Program-made: the position numbers and the translations under genes
Source: Symsagittifera roscoffensis
Lineage: Eukaryota; Xenacoelomorpha; Acoela; Convolutidae
DNA: 64,000 nucleotides
Reading direction: 5' to 3'
Assembly (NCBI RefSeq): GCF_963678635.1
Contig: NC_087064.1
Coordinates: 28,376,189 to 28,440,188, forward strand
Part shown: piece after piece, positions 34,701 to 43,459 of the stretch
Position numbering within the stretch: position 1 is the stretch's first letter
Layout: every line of letters starts with the position of its first letter
The notes under the pieces: model-generated
The model's database searches: none
What the model saw: the letters and a program-made list of their open reading frames with translations, nothing else
What the model was told of the DNA's origin: nothing

Positions 34701-37700
34701 TGGAGATTCGAATGTTGACGGAGAGGAATGTGGAGTTTTGAATGTGGACGGAGATTCAAATGTGGACGGGGAGGAAAATTGTGACTTTATTGCAACCGTT
34801 AGTGAACCAGAACTTTAGACGCTGAGCATTTCACCAACAAGTGAACCTACCTCACATTCCCAAAAACCCAAAATTTCAATAAAAAAGCTGAAAACTTTCA
34901 AAAATCAGCTACAGCTAAAACCAAGTGTATTCAATTTTTTTTTGGGTTAAAAAACACCCATTAAGGCTACAGTAAATGCAGGCAGTTGCTTTTCATATAT
35001 CAAAAAAAACTGCAGAATTTAAAGTCAAATCCGTCGCCAGTGTGAATTTAGAGTCACTCTCAGAGATGCCGATTGACACCCACTATGTAGACTACAAAAC
35101 GAGAATCATCAAACTATTTGGCACTTTCAATCTAAGTGTATCGTCTTTTGGGTTGGAATATTCAATCCGCCAATTTTTTTACTTCGCAAAACAGAACGAA
35201 AAGTCCACAGGGCTAACAAATACAAACTACTTTGGAAATGCAAACCATCCAATCAAGATCCTTTTTTTCGAAAAATTTAAGACTCGCACAGAACCATTCT
35301 GATTTTTGGAGAAACTACTATACGAAGAAGTTCGAGAAAATCTTTACCAGACTAGGTAGATCGAAGAACCAACGGGTGAAAATGGTTTTTAAATACCCAA
35401 TAGTACAAATGCAAGAGAATGGTTGCATAGTACTCAAACACATTGAAGATAAACTGGGCAGCGAATCAAAAAACTTATCAAAGAAGGACATTTTGTAAGA
35501 CTGAATCAGTGCACGAGCGGTCATTTTGTAGCACCGGTAGTTATTACATTCAAAAAAGACAGCACTATCAAACTAGCCATTGACGCAAAACCCTTGACTC
35601 TCAGATCTACAAAAATCAATATCAAGTGCTGTATTTTCTAGAGCAGTTAGATGTTGCAGCGCAAATCATCAAGGTAGAAGTTTCGAGGAATTCTCGGCTC
35701 AATACGCTTAATTAAGAAACTGCTTTTCGCCAACTTTTACATGCGATCTGGTCAGTAATTTTTGCAATTTTAGTATCGTATGTTGGTATTCTACGGTTAC
35801 TTAGCGTTTTAAAACTACGTTTTATGGTCTTACGGATAATACCAAGGAGTTTCAGCAAGCAATGAAAAACACGCTACAAAAAATCGAAGTCGTAATTTGC
35901 TTTCCCGGTGAGATACTCATTGTCTCGAGAAGTTCAATAGAATATCACACCGAAGTTTTCAAGAATTTATTTACAAAGTTAGACAAGGAAGGGTTCACCT
36001 TTAATATTTCAAAGTACGAATTTTCTGGAAATAAGATGTCGTGGCGGGGTTTTGATACCAACGATTCCACTAACCAATCGGCTAGCAAGTATCCACCAAC
36101 CAAACGCAACTCTAGAAGATGAACCTCCTCGAACTCTAAAGCAACTCCTCTGCTTTATCGGCTTACTCAAGCATTCAGGAAAAATTTTTACTCAATCATC
36201 ATTTATTCACCGAGCAATTTAGAATATGAGCACTCTGCAGATATTCGACTGGGGATCGGAATAACACAAAGTTCTCGAAGCTATACTCATATTCATCTCT
36301 AACATCTCAAAAAGTTATCTTTACGATCAAAAAAAAGGTCTTGAGTGAAATGGGACGCAAATCATACTGGTTTAGAAGCACATCTGGAACAAAAACTACC
36401 AGACGGTTCGTGAGTCCCGACCTCTTTCGCTTCTAAATTCCTGAGTATACAGGAAGAATATATAGCAAGCAGTATTCGAGGCCAAAAATTTTATCAACAG
36501 ATGGGCACATACACTTGTTACAAACTAAGCCAAAGAAATTCGAATTCAGATTACGGATGGATACCGCAAAAGGGCGTTGATAATTTGTGCACAGATTTGA
36601 ACAAAGCAGAATCTAGCTTTTCAAATCATGGATGCAGGCCGCGAGGGGGCGCAGTTAGTTTATGCACAAATGTAGACCGATCAGATTCGAGTATCCGTAA
36701 TCAACTTTCTGGCACAAAACTAGCTCCTGTTCCAAATATCTGTATTATAACTCACCATCTCCTGTTCATAAATGTGACTTATCAAAATCATCTGTATCAT
36801 CTTCTCAAAGTCAGTCTGGTAAAATTGGCTCATCAACCTGTAAAAAATGTACTTTTTTGAGATAAGTCGAATCTGTCTGAAGAGCCAGTACTGAATGACA
36901 GTTATCAAAAGTTGCTATATAAATTTGCGTCCACGCCTTTTTTTCCTGGTCAATGCAGACTCATTCGGAGCAAAAAGCTACTTTTCCGAGAAGAATGACG
37001 TCAGCCGAAATGGGAAAATTGGGACGAACCAAGTATGCTACTATCATCGCGAACATTCGCTGAAATTTTATGATTAGAGCCAGTAGGTAACCAGAACAGA
37101 TCAACAAGGTTTTAGTGGTTGAGAGAAATATGACAGAAGATGAAAAGTCTCCTCCGGCTTAGCTTTGGGTAAATTGGGTGCAGATGAAATGATTTAAAAA
37201 TTTGGTGAAAACACGATCCTCAATTTACGCGCATGGCGATCAAGAATAAGGATTATAAGGATTTGCCTTTTTGGAAAGTTGCAACAATGATTGACAGCTG
37301 TATCTTTAATGATGACCGAACTGCAATTCCAAGTCGTCTTTAAAGAGCAGTTCTTACCATCTTGCCCAGATCTCATCCAGGATAGGACGCGCTGGTCGAC
37401 ACAGCCCAGTATCTGTGGAGGCGGAGGGTCCATAATGATATCGTGAGCCTATGCAAAAACTATGCAATGCACCAAATTTGATGAGCAACATCTGAAAGGG
37501 GCCTTTCGACAGCAGACGACAGAAGAGGGACAAGTGAAAGCAGATGTTGGATCAAAGTGGTAAGGAAGGGGTGCCAGAGTCGTGATGTTATGTTTCGCCG
37601 AAATTCAAAGTGGACAACCAGTCAGTTTCGGACACTCCCTAGCACAAGCCCCCAGAACAAATCGTGAACCAGCCAATGAGTGGATGGTCTGGAAGATGAT

Positions 37701-40700
37701 GTTGTCACATGAGGAGGGATATCGTGCACTACGTACTCTAACGGATCACCACCAACTTATAGCCGCTTCACCCAGAACTAGCTTAACTTCGGGAACGCAA
37801 ATTTTTAGATCGGATACAACGGACCTTTCAACTTCTAGTACCTTTCAACTTCAAAGTACAAAAAAAACTTGATACGTTATTTTGATCTTATCCGTAGTCG
37901 ATAGAAGTTTATGGGAAGGTTGCCAATCGGAAATCGTTGAAACCACTAATTAACCGTTATTTAGATAAAATTTTCAATATCACAATTTCCACTTATATAA
38001 CGGAGTCAGTAAAAGTGATTAGAAAAAGTGAAATCTCCCTAGGGCTAAAAACTTCACAAAATGCAGCTCAACAAGGACCCGGCACCCCAATCACTGGAAA
38101 AAGAGCGTTAAGGAGACTCCGAATCTCTATTTCATCGTCATTGGACGAACTGCCCAGCCCGAAGGTTCTAGCTCCGTCTAAGCAGTTCACAGCAACTGCA
38201 GGGGAAGCACCAGGAGACTGCACCCAAGGTTGCCAAAACCAGTACTCCAGTTCAGGAGTCTCCTGCAGCAATCCTGATAGTGGATTCCAAGAATTCATCT
38301 TCCAGCTCTAGCGTGAAAATCATTTCATAAGTGGCAAACTCGCCCCCAGTCAATCATTCTTCATCCTCCAAGTCGAACCCGATCTCGATCATAGTAGAAA
38401 ACAACCGGGCAATAAGACCAGGAGTGTAACTATACAATCTGAACCTGAAGTAACGACGGACGCCACCAGTCTAGTCCCAGTATCATCGGAAGAGGATTTA
38501 CTGTTAGATCCGAATCTCACCCCACAGCATTACTCTTTGACTATCTCTATGTCAACTCCAGACGCAATTGCAACATCGATCATTTTATAGCACCGGTAGC
38601 CGTAGTTATTACAGCCCAACAAGACGACGACTCTATCAAACTACCCATTGACGCAAAACCCATGACGTTCAGATCTACAAAAATCAATATCAAATGCCAA
38701 ATCTTCTAAATCAGTTAGACGTTGCAGCTTAAATCATCAATGCAGAAATTTCGAGGAATTTTTGGTTCAGTTTGCTTGATTTAAAATATGGTTTTAGTCA
38801 ATTTTTACCTTGCGATCTTGACAGTAGCTGTTGCAATTTTAGTATCGTATGTTGGTAGTCTACGGTTACTTAGCGTTTTAAAACTATTTTCTTATGGTCT
38901 TACGGATAATACCAAGGAGTTTCAGAAAGCAATGGAAAACACGCTACAAAACATCTAAGTCGTATTTTGCTTTCCTAGTGAGATACTCATTGTCTCTAAA
39001 AGTTCAATCGAACATCACACCGATTTTTTCAAGAATCTATTTACAAAGTTAGACAAGGAAGGGTTCAACTTGAAAATTTCAAAGTACGAATTTTCGGGAA
39101 ATAAGATGTCGAGGCTGGGTTTTGATACCAACGATTCCCTTAACCAATCGGCTAGCAAGCATCCGCTCACCACAAGCATTTATAGAAGATAAACCGTTTC
39201 GAACTCTAAAGCAACTCCTCTCCTTTATGGGCTTAATCAAGCATCTACAAAAATTTCTACTCAATCATCATTTATTCACCGAGCAATTTAGAAAATGAGC
39301 ATTATGCATATACTCGTCTGGGGATCGAAACAACAAAAAGTCCTCGAAAATACAGTCATACCAATCTCCAACATCTCAAAAGTGTATCCCTACGATCAAA
39401 AAAGAAGGTCTAGAGTGAAATGCGACGCAAATCATACTGGTTTAGAAGCACACCTGGAACAAAAACTACCAGATGCTTCGTGAGTCCCGACCTCTCTCGC
39501 CTCTAGATTCCTGAGTTTGTAGGAAAAATATATTGCAAGCAGTATTCGAGGCCAAAAATTTTATCAATCTCGTCTCACCAGATGGGCACATACGCTTGTT
39601 ACAAACTAAGCCAAAGAAATTCGAATTCAAATTACGGATGGATACCGCAAAAGGGCGTTGATAATTTATACACATATTTGAACAAAGCAGAATCGAGCTT
39701 TTCAAATTATGGATGCACCTGGCGAGGGGGCGCAGTTAGTTTATACACGAAATTAAACCAATCAGATTCGAGTTCTTGATTCTCATTCGTCTCTATTTTC
39801 TCGGTTTTTAAGTAACATCACCTACCGTTAAGAGACTAAAGATCCTCCATCATATCAATTAATTCTCTTTTTTTGCTACCCGTTAAATTTTTATTGCTCA
39901 ATTCTGATTGGCTCAAAAAGTCAACTGAGATCCAAATTGGCATACTGTATCATAAACCACGCGCTCAGAACTTTCATATAAAAAAATGCTTCAACAAGTT
40001 CTACCCATATCCAAGTTCGCATACTCGCTCCAGACACAACGGGAGTCCACACCAGACACAACGAGAGACCAGGTTGGAAACGAATCTTCTTCATCGGGAA
40101 CCTCAAGACATATCAAGAACAAGACTCATCACTACGGTAGCCCGATATACCACGCCGTTAAGGAGGTTTCAGAGTCTCACCATTATGTGTTTCCAGTGGG
40201 ACAACTATTCCCATCTCAGCGGGGGAGCTATATTCATTGCCAACCCCGAGAGAACAATCGGAGTCGCAAAAAGGAGTGGAAAAATGGACCTCAGAAGAAA
40301 GAAGACATGACGAAGAAATTAAAAGTAAAAATTTAACTGTTATGGAAACAGTTTGTCAAAAATTATAACTTTGAAATTTTTTAAAATTCCAGTTGATCAG
40401 AAATTTTTTGAAGGAAGGGAAGTGTGGTACGGCAAAAGGCCCGCCACTTAAAAGTTAAGATCATGTGCTATCTTTGAAGGTTATAGCGTTAGTCTATGAG
40501 TATTGTTTAGTTGAATAGTTTGTCATGGTCGTTACCTGTCGATCGAATCATCTTTCGTGTAAGAGGATGAAAAATCACTCTCTTTGTTGCTCTGATGTAA
40601 GTTTGCAGTACAATTTATCTGCTTTTTGTTAATTCATATCAATTCAACCTACTTTATTTTAGTCTTAGTTAGGTTAAGTGAGTCTGTCGGTTGTTATCCC

Positions 40701-42525
40701 ACAGCCTGACAGAGACTAGTCCGTTTTTTACATCAATGTGGTCGGACTATCGTATATACTACTCAGTGCAGTGGTAAAAGGAAGGTTGACCGCCCTCCTT
40801 TTTCTTAACTCATTTCTGGTAGTCAAGTTCTTTCGAAGAGTATTCTTTTTTTATACTGCCTTACGACAGCCAACTTTGACTGATCAAAACAAAAAATAAA
40901 AAATTTTGTACCTTATTTTACTAATTTTGAAGGGGAGCGGGTCGATAAATGTTTGTAAGCGGGTCCCAAAAGTTCGCAAGCGGCGCAGAAATTTTTAGAA
41001 CAATTCAGTTACTTCAGTGTGTTGAGATAGCTCAGAAAATCTATTTAGTTGTCCTAAAAAAGGTTGACATTTTCGAAAAAAAAATTGAAAAGCCGTGCCA
41101 CCACAACCCACTCCTCGGAGAAAGTAGCCAAACATCGAATCTGCCAAACATCGAAAACAATGTACCTGATCCCCACATATTGCACTGTGTGCCAACATGA
41201 GTCAGTCCGATAAAGCTCGAAGATTTTGTGAAGTCCCGCGTTATGAGAAGAACAGCGTTGTCGTGTGTGGGAAATTCCTTCAGGTTTTCCGAGTGGTAGT
41301 TTATGAAATTGCGCAGAACACTACCTGCCGTCTCGTTCCCTGTTGGATCCGACTCGGCAGTGGTGAAGGTGTGAAAACCTACCAAGGAAAGATGGAGGTT
41401 GATGTTTGTCAGGCCGGCGAAGTAGAAGTCGGCGAAGTGCACAATCTCAATATCTTTATCCAGAAGCTAATCCAAAAAACAAAACAGATATTCACCAAAA
41501 ATGAAGATAAGCAAGACTCTGCCAGCAATCGCTGTTCCAGGAATTAGCAGACAATGTGACTAATCTCAGGGCTTTAATCAAAACTGTCCCCCAATAAATG
41601 CTGCATTCATCAAATTGATTTTTTAAATTATAAATTTCATCTTAAAAACACCCAATCTCGGAGATCGTCATAAGACAAAATATGTATAATTTCAGATCTT
41701 TCTGACCTTTTATCCTAAGTATATTAAATTGTTAATGGAAAACTAATTCATGTTTTGAGAGCAATTTCGACAGAGCTTTATTCTGAGTTCCATTTATTTG
41801 ATGATGCAGTCTCACATGTTCGTCCTATTTGACGTATCTTTGAATATTTCCTGCAAAATAAAGTTAGACTTTAAAATATCTATTTTTAAATCATGCCTGA
41901 AGTTCCTCAACGAACTAGGGGAAATAGGGGAAAATTAATTTGAGTAACAATTATACGAAAACTAACATCTTGCTCGGAGGGTCCAAACTTTTCGTACCAA
42001 TCAAAGCCATGGAACAGAAAGATTTCCACATAGCTCCTTTCCTGTGCATTTCTCCTGGACCTGCTGGACTTTTCTGGAAGCGCCAACCTTTTCTCCTTCG
42101 GTTCAAGTGAGACAATCGGTCTGATTTGATCAATCGCGCCACAAAATATTTTGGGATCAATCGAGCGTATCCTCAATTTATCATTTTAAGCAAAAATTTA
42201 TATTTTGCTAGTTAGTTATGAGTTGTTGCACAATATCTCTGTAATTTAGCATCAATTATTTTAGCTATTAGGTGAAGTCCAAACTTAGTTTAATTGATCC
42301 AATTTTCTTCTTCCAGGTCCTTCCGCATATGTTCTGCTGAGAACATTATCCACTTGCCTTCATGGTCATTAGTGTGCAGCGTGTAGACTTTTCCATTCAA
42401 GGAAACTAGTCCAGCAAGTTCTGGAACATTTTGGCCTTCTTTGTCGCAATACTTGATTCGCACTGGACTGTGAACGTCAGTTTGTTTGTCTTTTGAAACG
42501 TGACCTTGATAGAGACATGTAGTTA
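22651..42525 (-). CDS. ADAM metalloprotease-disintegrin gene (possibly a pseudogene)
   Basis: Recognised exons, minus strand: prodomain ~42293-42525; 41967-42171; 41166-41466; 30756-30980; 29421-29582; 28661-28905; ~28158-28331; 27488-27647; 22651-22747. Order matches ADAMs: Cys-switch prodomain, RSRR furin site, reprolysin domain with HELGHNFGLNH, disintegrin, Cys-rich, EGF. Phases agree across five internal joints. ADAMs shed ectodomains or bind integrins at the cell surface. The chain ends after EGF with TGA, so no transmembrane segment is seen. Problems: no phase-compatible donor after the prodomain exon, TAA in the disintegrin exon (28706-28708), a phase clash and an apparently missing Cys-rich exon near 27.7-28.1 kb, and a 2-base frame break at ~27.57 kb. 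N-terminal exons with a signal peptide were not found. Confidence 0.85.
23280..24262. repeat. ~970-bp tandem repeat, unit 1 (ADAM intron)
   Basis: Holds an inner palindrome (TTGTCAGTGTACACAAAAGT at ~23353 against ACTTTTGTGGACACTGACAA at ~23472), ATTATAATCGATT motifs, a G-rich tract, and TTGTTTTGGCGAGAAAAAAT. Unit 2 follows. Confidence 0.8.
23737..23905 (+). repeat. G-rich minisatellite (GTTCAGGTGGGG)n
   Basis: Tandem variants of GTTCAGGTGGGG followed by two GGGGCAAACGTT units. Many GGG runs make G-quadruplex formation plausible on the plus strand. A short remnant lies at 24661-24712 in unit 2. Confidence 0.85.
24263..25080. repeat. ~970-bp tandem repeat, unit 2
   Basis: Same order of motifs as unit 1, with a reduced G tract. 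Part of its right end (24905-25070) recurs inverted at 25470-25585. Confidence 0.8.
25470..25585 (-). repeat. Inverted fragment of the 970-bp repeat, at the LINE 5' edge
   Basis: TCGATTCCCATGTTACGTTC and the following bases are the reverse complement of sequence at ~24905-25020. LINE coding sequence starts immediately after it. Confidence 0.75.
25590..27190 (+). mobile_element. Decayed non-LTR retrotransposon (LINE) reverse transcriptase, antisense in ADAM
   Basis: Open stretches in changing frames carry successive RT motifs: NKNSTGHDGICSKMVK, EPDNYSPISLLSCISKLFQ, HQFGFRS, FIDLKKAFDTVDRKIL, GVPQGSVLGPFLFFLYIND, FADDT, LLINQKKCKIMKFG and a post-RT region. The FADD catalytic box is intact, but stops and frameshifts (near 25755, 25946, 26215 and 26614) break the frame. 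The endonuclease is absent, so the copy is 5'-truncated. Domain order suits CR1/Jockey-like LINEs, though the clade is not settled. Confidence 0.9.
27488..27647 (-). CDS. ADAM Cys-rich exon with a 2-base frame break
   Basis: The first part reads LKCSTIVSLFESIDVMDD, LAYVQNGIW in one frame. After GGTGTGC (about 27563-27569) the family pattern continues as CRDSFCHEKKCMHISEI, PELTTCP in the frame two bases along. It then exits at CCGCA|GTTAGT in phase 2, which fits the EGF exon exactly. Acceptor ATCTACAG. Confidence 0.7.
28158..28331 (-). CDS. ADAM Cys-rich exon
   Basis: Encodes DSADTRCW, NFWGNCGSDYHKDYTPCSK, typical of the CF..N..G...GNCG...C stretch of ADAM Cys-rich domains. Donor CAAAA|GTAAGT. 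The best acceptor, TCTATACAG (28332-28334), needs phase 2 while the preceding exon leaves phase 0, so this edge is uncertain. Confidence 0.65.
28661..28905 (-). CDS. ADAM disintegrin exon with in-frame TAA
   Basis: After V-T-D the exon reads AACSAMDLCCDPDTCQV, ICREKGNDCDIAEQCNG and ECPNNDYN, i.e. the disintegrin loop with NDCD. Codon 28706-28708 is TAA inside GHC[stop]NGVC, where relatives have a residue such as Tyr. The frame then continues correctly (SVHSQCP) to donor TCTTCA|GTAAGT. Confidence 0.8.
29045..29245 (-). mobile_element. tRNA-derived SINE in ADAM intron
   Basis: On the minus strand a tRNA-like head (GCTGACAGAGTAACACGCTC, then GGCCTTTTATGCAAAGGTCG) has a B box GGTTCTAATCC at 29182-29192. 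A non-tRNA body follows (TCCTCCTCAAGGTGGTACCG). The acceptor-stem ends do not pair, so it is not a working tRNA gene. Confidence 0.7.
29421..29582 (-). CDS. ADAM exon: end of catalytic domain and start of disintegrin
   Basis: Acceptor TTTGAGCAG, donor GTCACAG|GTGGGA, phase 1 in and 1 out. It reads DNSMCLHNEPTKHIEKGYCG, then EDGEECDCGNEATCDDPCCH, the canonical disintegrin opening. Confidence 0.9.
30105..30330 (+). mobile_element. Copy of the 59.9-kb MITE family
   Basis: GGGATTCGATCCCCTGCCTA, CCAAAGGGATACCCCTTG, GCGCCTTGAGCGCCAATATA and GGGCAGAGCGCGTGC parallel the element at 59888-60195 in the same order. Termini are not clear. Confidence 0.6.
30756..30980 (-). CDS. ADAM catalytic exon (zinc site)
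   Basis: Acceptor CTGAAATGTTTCAG, donor GAGCACG|GTAGAT, phase 1 in and 1 out. It encodes VAATLAHELGHNFGLNHN, the HExxHxxGxxH zinc motif with catalytic Glu intact. The following CIM Met-turn of reprolysins reads CLL here, so the usual Met is replaced by Leu. Confidence 0.9.
31531..31806 (+). repeat. LTR-like block A
   Basis: Begins TGTGGAACGG and ends CTACA, followed at 31807 by TGGCACTGCC, a tRNA-primer-site-like TGG. It shares AGTCTATGAGTATTGTTTAG and TTGTTAATTCATATCAATTC with the 3' LTR. Confidence 0.75.
31990..32620 (+). pseudogene. Gag remnant A
   Basis: Frame-broken stretches parallel gag remnant B, for example SFETIGPSHSMCLRR, NEKEGV and a CKNIQRDLRIRPGKSP block. Truncated before any pol sequence. 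Confidence 0.6.
33430..33626 (+). repeat. LTR-like block B (5' part diverged)
   Basis: Shares GGTCGGTACCTGTCGACGGA, AAATCATATCAATTCAATTT and the terminal TTATCCCACA with LTR C. It is followed by TGGTGCTGCC at 33627, a primer-binding-site-like sequence. Confidence 0.7.
33780..34700 (+). pseudogene. Gag remnant B with zinc-knuckle-like end
   Basis: Open stretches 33798-34013, 34020-34358 and 34444-34698 resemble gypsy Gag: a WAIDNEKEAVRDKFFAKMR block, and then NCNKKGCFAKCC, a CCHC-like knuckle in which the His position is Cys. Stops separate them. Confidence 0.7.
35380..36720 (+). pseudogene. Gypsy-type reverse transcriptase/RNase H remnant B
   Basis: Pieces include KLIKEGHFVRL, FVAPVVITFKKDSTIKLAI, EFQQAMKNTLQKIE, and the palm motif region ICFPGEILIVSRSSIEYH, where the usual Y/F-L-D-D is FPGE, so the catalytic aspartates are lost. 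The RNase H segment is further degraded. Confidence 0.85.
36860..38575 (+). other. Non-gypsy-like insert with Ser/Pro-rich frames
   Basis: Between the two pol copies lie coding-like but broken frames, for example RISISSSLDELPSPKVLAPS (38098-38180) and SLVPVSSEEDLLLDPNLTPQ (~38466-38525). I cannot place them in gypsy pol. They may be a variable retroelement region or captured sequence. Confidence 0.4.
38575..39780 (+). pseudogene. Gypsy-type RT/RNase H remnant C, duplicate of B
   Basis: Runs parallel to 35516-36720 (GTAGCACCGGTAG, ACGGATAATACCAAGGAGTT, AAACTAAGCCAAAGAAATTC). The palm motif is again lost (FPSE). RNase H keeps VKCDANHTGLEAHLEQKLP. Confidence 0.85.
40410..40703 (+). repeat. Polypurine tract and 3' LTR C
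   Basis: GAAGGAAGGGAAG at 40410-40422 directly precedes the LTR start TGTGGTACGG (40423), which ends TTATCCCACA (40703). Purine tract plus TG...CA ends are standard for LTR elements. Confidence 0.8.
41166..41466 (-). CDS. ADAM catalytic-domain exon
   Basis: Acceptor GTTTTTTGGATTAG, donor GGATCAG|GTACAT, phase 0 in and 1 out. It reads LLDKDIEIVHFADFYFAGLT, NINLHLSLVGFHTF, ENLKEFPTHDNAVLLITRDF and GLTHVGTQCNM, matching the reprolysin domain up to the conserved HDNA.LLT and VGT.C motifs. Confidence 0.92.
41967..42171 (-). CDS. ADAM exon: furin site and start of catalytic domain
   Basis: Encodes SRSRRNAQERSYVEIFLF, a furin-type RSRR before the YVE start of the mature protease, then DWYEKFGPSEQD. 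Donor GAT|GTTAGT phase 0. The acceptor AAATTGAG enters with one base, asking for phase 2 upstream. Confidence 0.88.
42285..42525 (-). CDS. ADAM prodomain exon
   Basis: Acceptor AAATCTTCAG|TAACTA. It reads TTCLYQGHVSKDKQ, VRIKYCD, LAGLVSLNGKVYTLHTND, a typical ADAM prodomain. The frame meets TAA at 42290-42292. The only donor giving the phase 2 that the next exon needs is CTAA|GTTTGG just beyond that stop. Confidence 0.75.
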
Positions 42526-42538
42526 CTGAAGATTTCAG

Positions 42539-42949
42539 GCGAGTGCTATGCAGGTTTCCTCTTTGAAACTCCGTACCGGAACGAGAAGTAGACCTGGAAC
42601 AAAGCGAGATAGAAAGAAGGGAAAATACAAACCGAGGGCACTGGAATGGATGCATAATCTTGAGACTGACAAAAAGGAGGCGCAAAACATCCAGCAAGTC
42701 GACGTATCAGCAATGAAACATGTGAAGACAAGAAATCAACTATTTGGTTGGACAGCCACTGAACGGCCACTAGAAATACCACCGGACAACTTGAACCCAG
42801 CACCATCGACGGGGACGTCGAAAAATATTTTTGTCCAGGGAGTGGGGGTAGGACTTACCCACACCAAAAGTTTGATGATAAAGAAGCTCAAGGAATTAAG
42901 AGAGACGGGTTTCCAATATCATCACCGGGCTCCATTTTCACAGAATTAA
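42539..42949 (+). CDS. Orphan basic protein, terminal exon, opposite strand to ADAM
   Basis: After acceptor GATTTCAG there is an open frame to TAA at 42947, with ATG at 42548 giving 133 residues. It is Lys/Arg-rich at the start (RTGTRSRPGTKRDRKKGKYK), then EWMHNLETDKKEAQNIQ, NQLFGWTATERPLEIPPD, KNIFVQGVGVGLTHTKS, ending HHRAPFSQN. AATAAA lies 54 bp after the stop. Composition is much more protein-like than flanking DNA. I recognise no family. It could be the last exon of a nested plus-strand gene or an intronless retrocopy. Confidence 0.5.
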   Translation, partial: ASAMQVSSLKLRTGTRSRPGTKRDRKKGKYKPRALEWMHNLETDKKEAQNIQQVDVSAMKHVKTRNQLFGWTATERPLEIPPDNLNPAPSTGTSKNIFVQGVGVGLTHTKSLMIKKLKELRETGFQYHHRAPFSQN

Positions 42950-43002
42950 TTGTGACCCAAGACTCAAGTTTGTCCATAATATTGTCTGCGTTCGTCAGTG
43001 GC

Positions 43003-43008
43003 AATAAA
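43003..43008 (+). terminator. Poly(A) signal AATAAA of the orphan gene
   Basis: AATAAA followed by an A-rich stretch, 54 bp after the TAA at 42949. The A run could also be a retrocopy tail. Confidence 0.45.
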
Positions 43009-43459
43009 AAAAAACATTAATTTGTACAATCAAAAATAGAATCATTTTGACGGTGATTTGGTAAATGCAGAAAAGAAAACGTTTCTGTCGAGAAATTATG
43101 TTTTTGACGTCAAAAATGAAATCGGTAAACCTTATAAATTAATTTTTTTCCTGCTAAGTAGTCTTTTTTATCGGTAGTTTTTTGTAAGAACTTGCTGTCA
43201 AGATTATGGTTTTGATTACGGTGCAAAAAAAAATAGTTGCTTAACCACGGACTAACAACAAGAAAAGTTATATTTTTTGTTTCATCGTCAGATCCACTTT
43301 AAGTACAGTATGTACAATATGCAGACGTGTCTTCTATTTTTTGTCTGGATTTTCTTAGTACAATTGGCGTTAACATTGAGAAAAAAAATCAAACATGGCA
43401 AGAAAAATTGAGAAGGAACTGCATAAGAAAAACAATAGCTTCAATGCAATAAAGATGAT

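Larger units (their letters stand above)
30957..40703 (+). mobile_element. Cluster of decayed Ty3/gypsy LTR retrotransposon pieces inside an ADAM intron
   Basis: LTR-like blocks at 31531-31806, ~33430-33626 and 40423-40703, gag-like blocks at ~31990-32620 and 33780-34700, and RT/RNase H blocks at 35380-36720 and 38575-39780 all read on the plus strand. Stops and frameshifts are frequent. The order (LTR-gag, then LTR-gag-pol, then a second pol, then LTR) indicates partial tandem duplications. All coding parts are non-functional. Confidence 0.85.
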
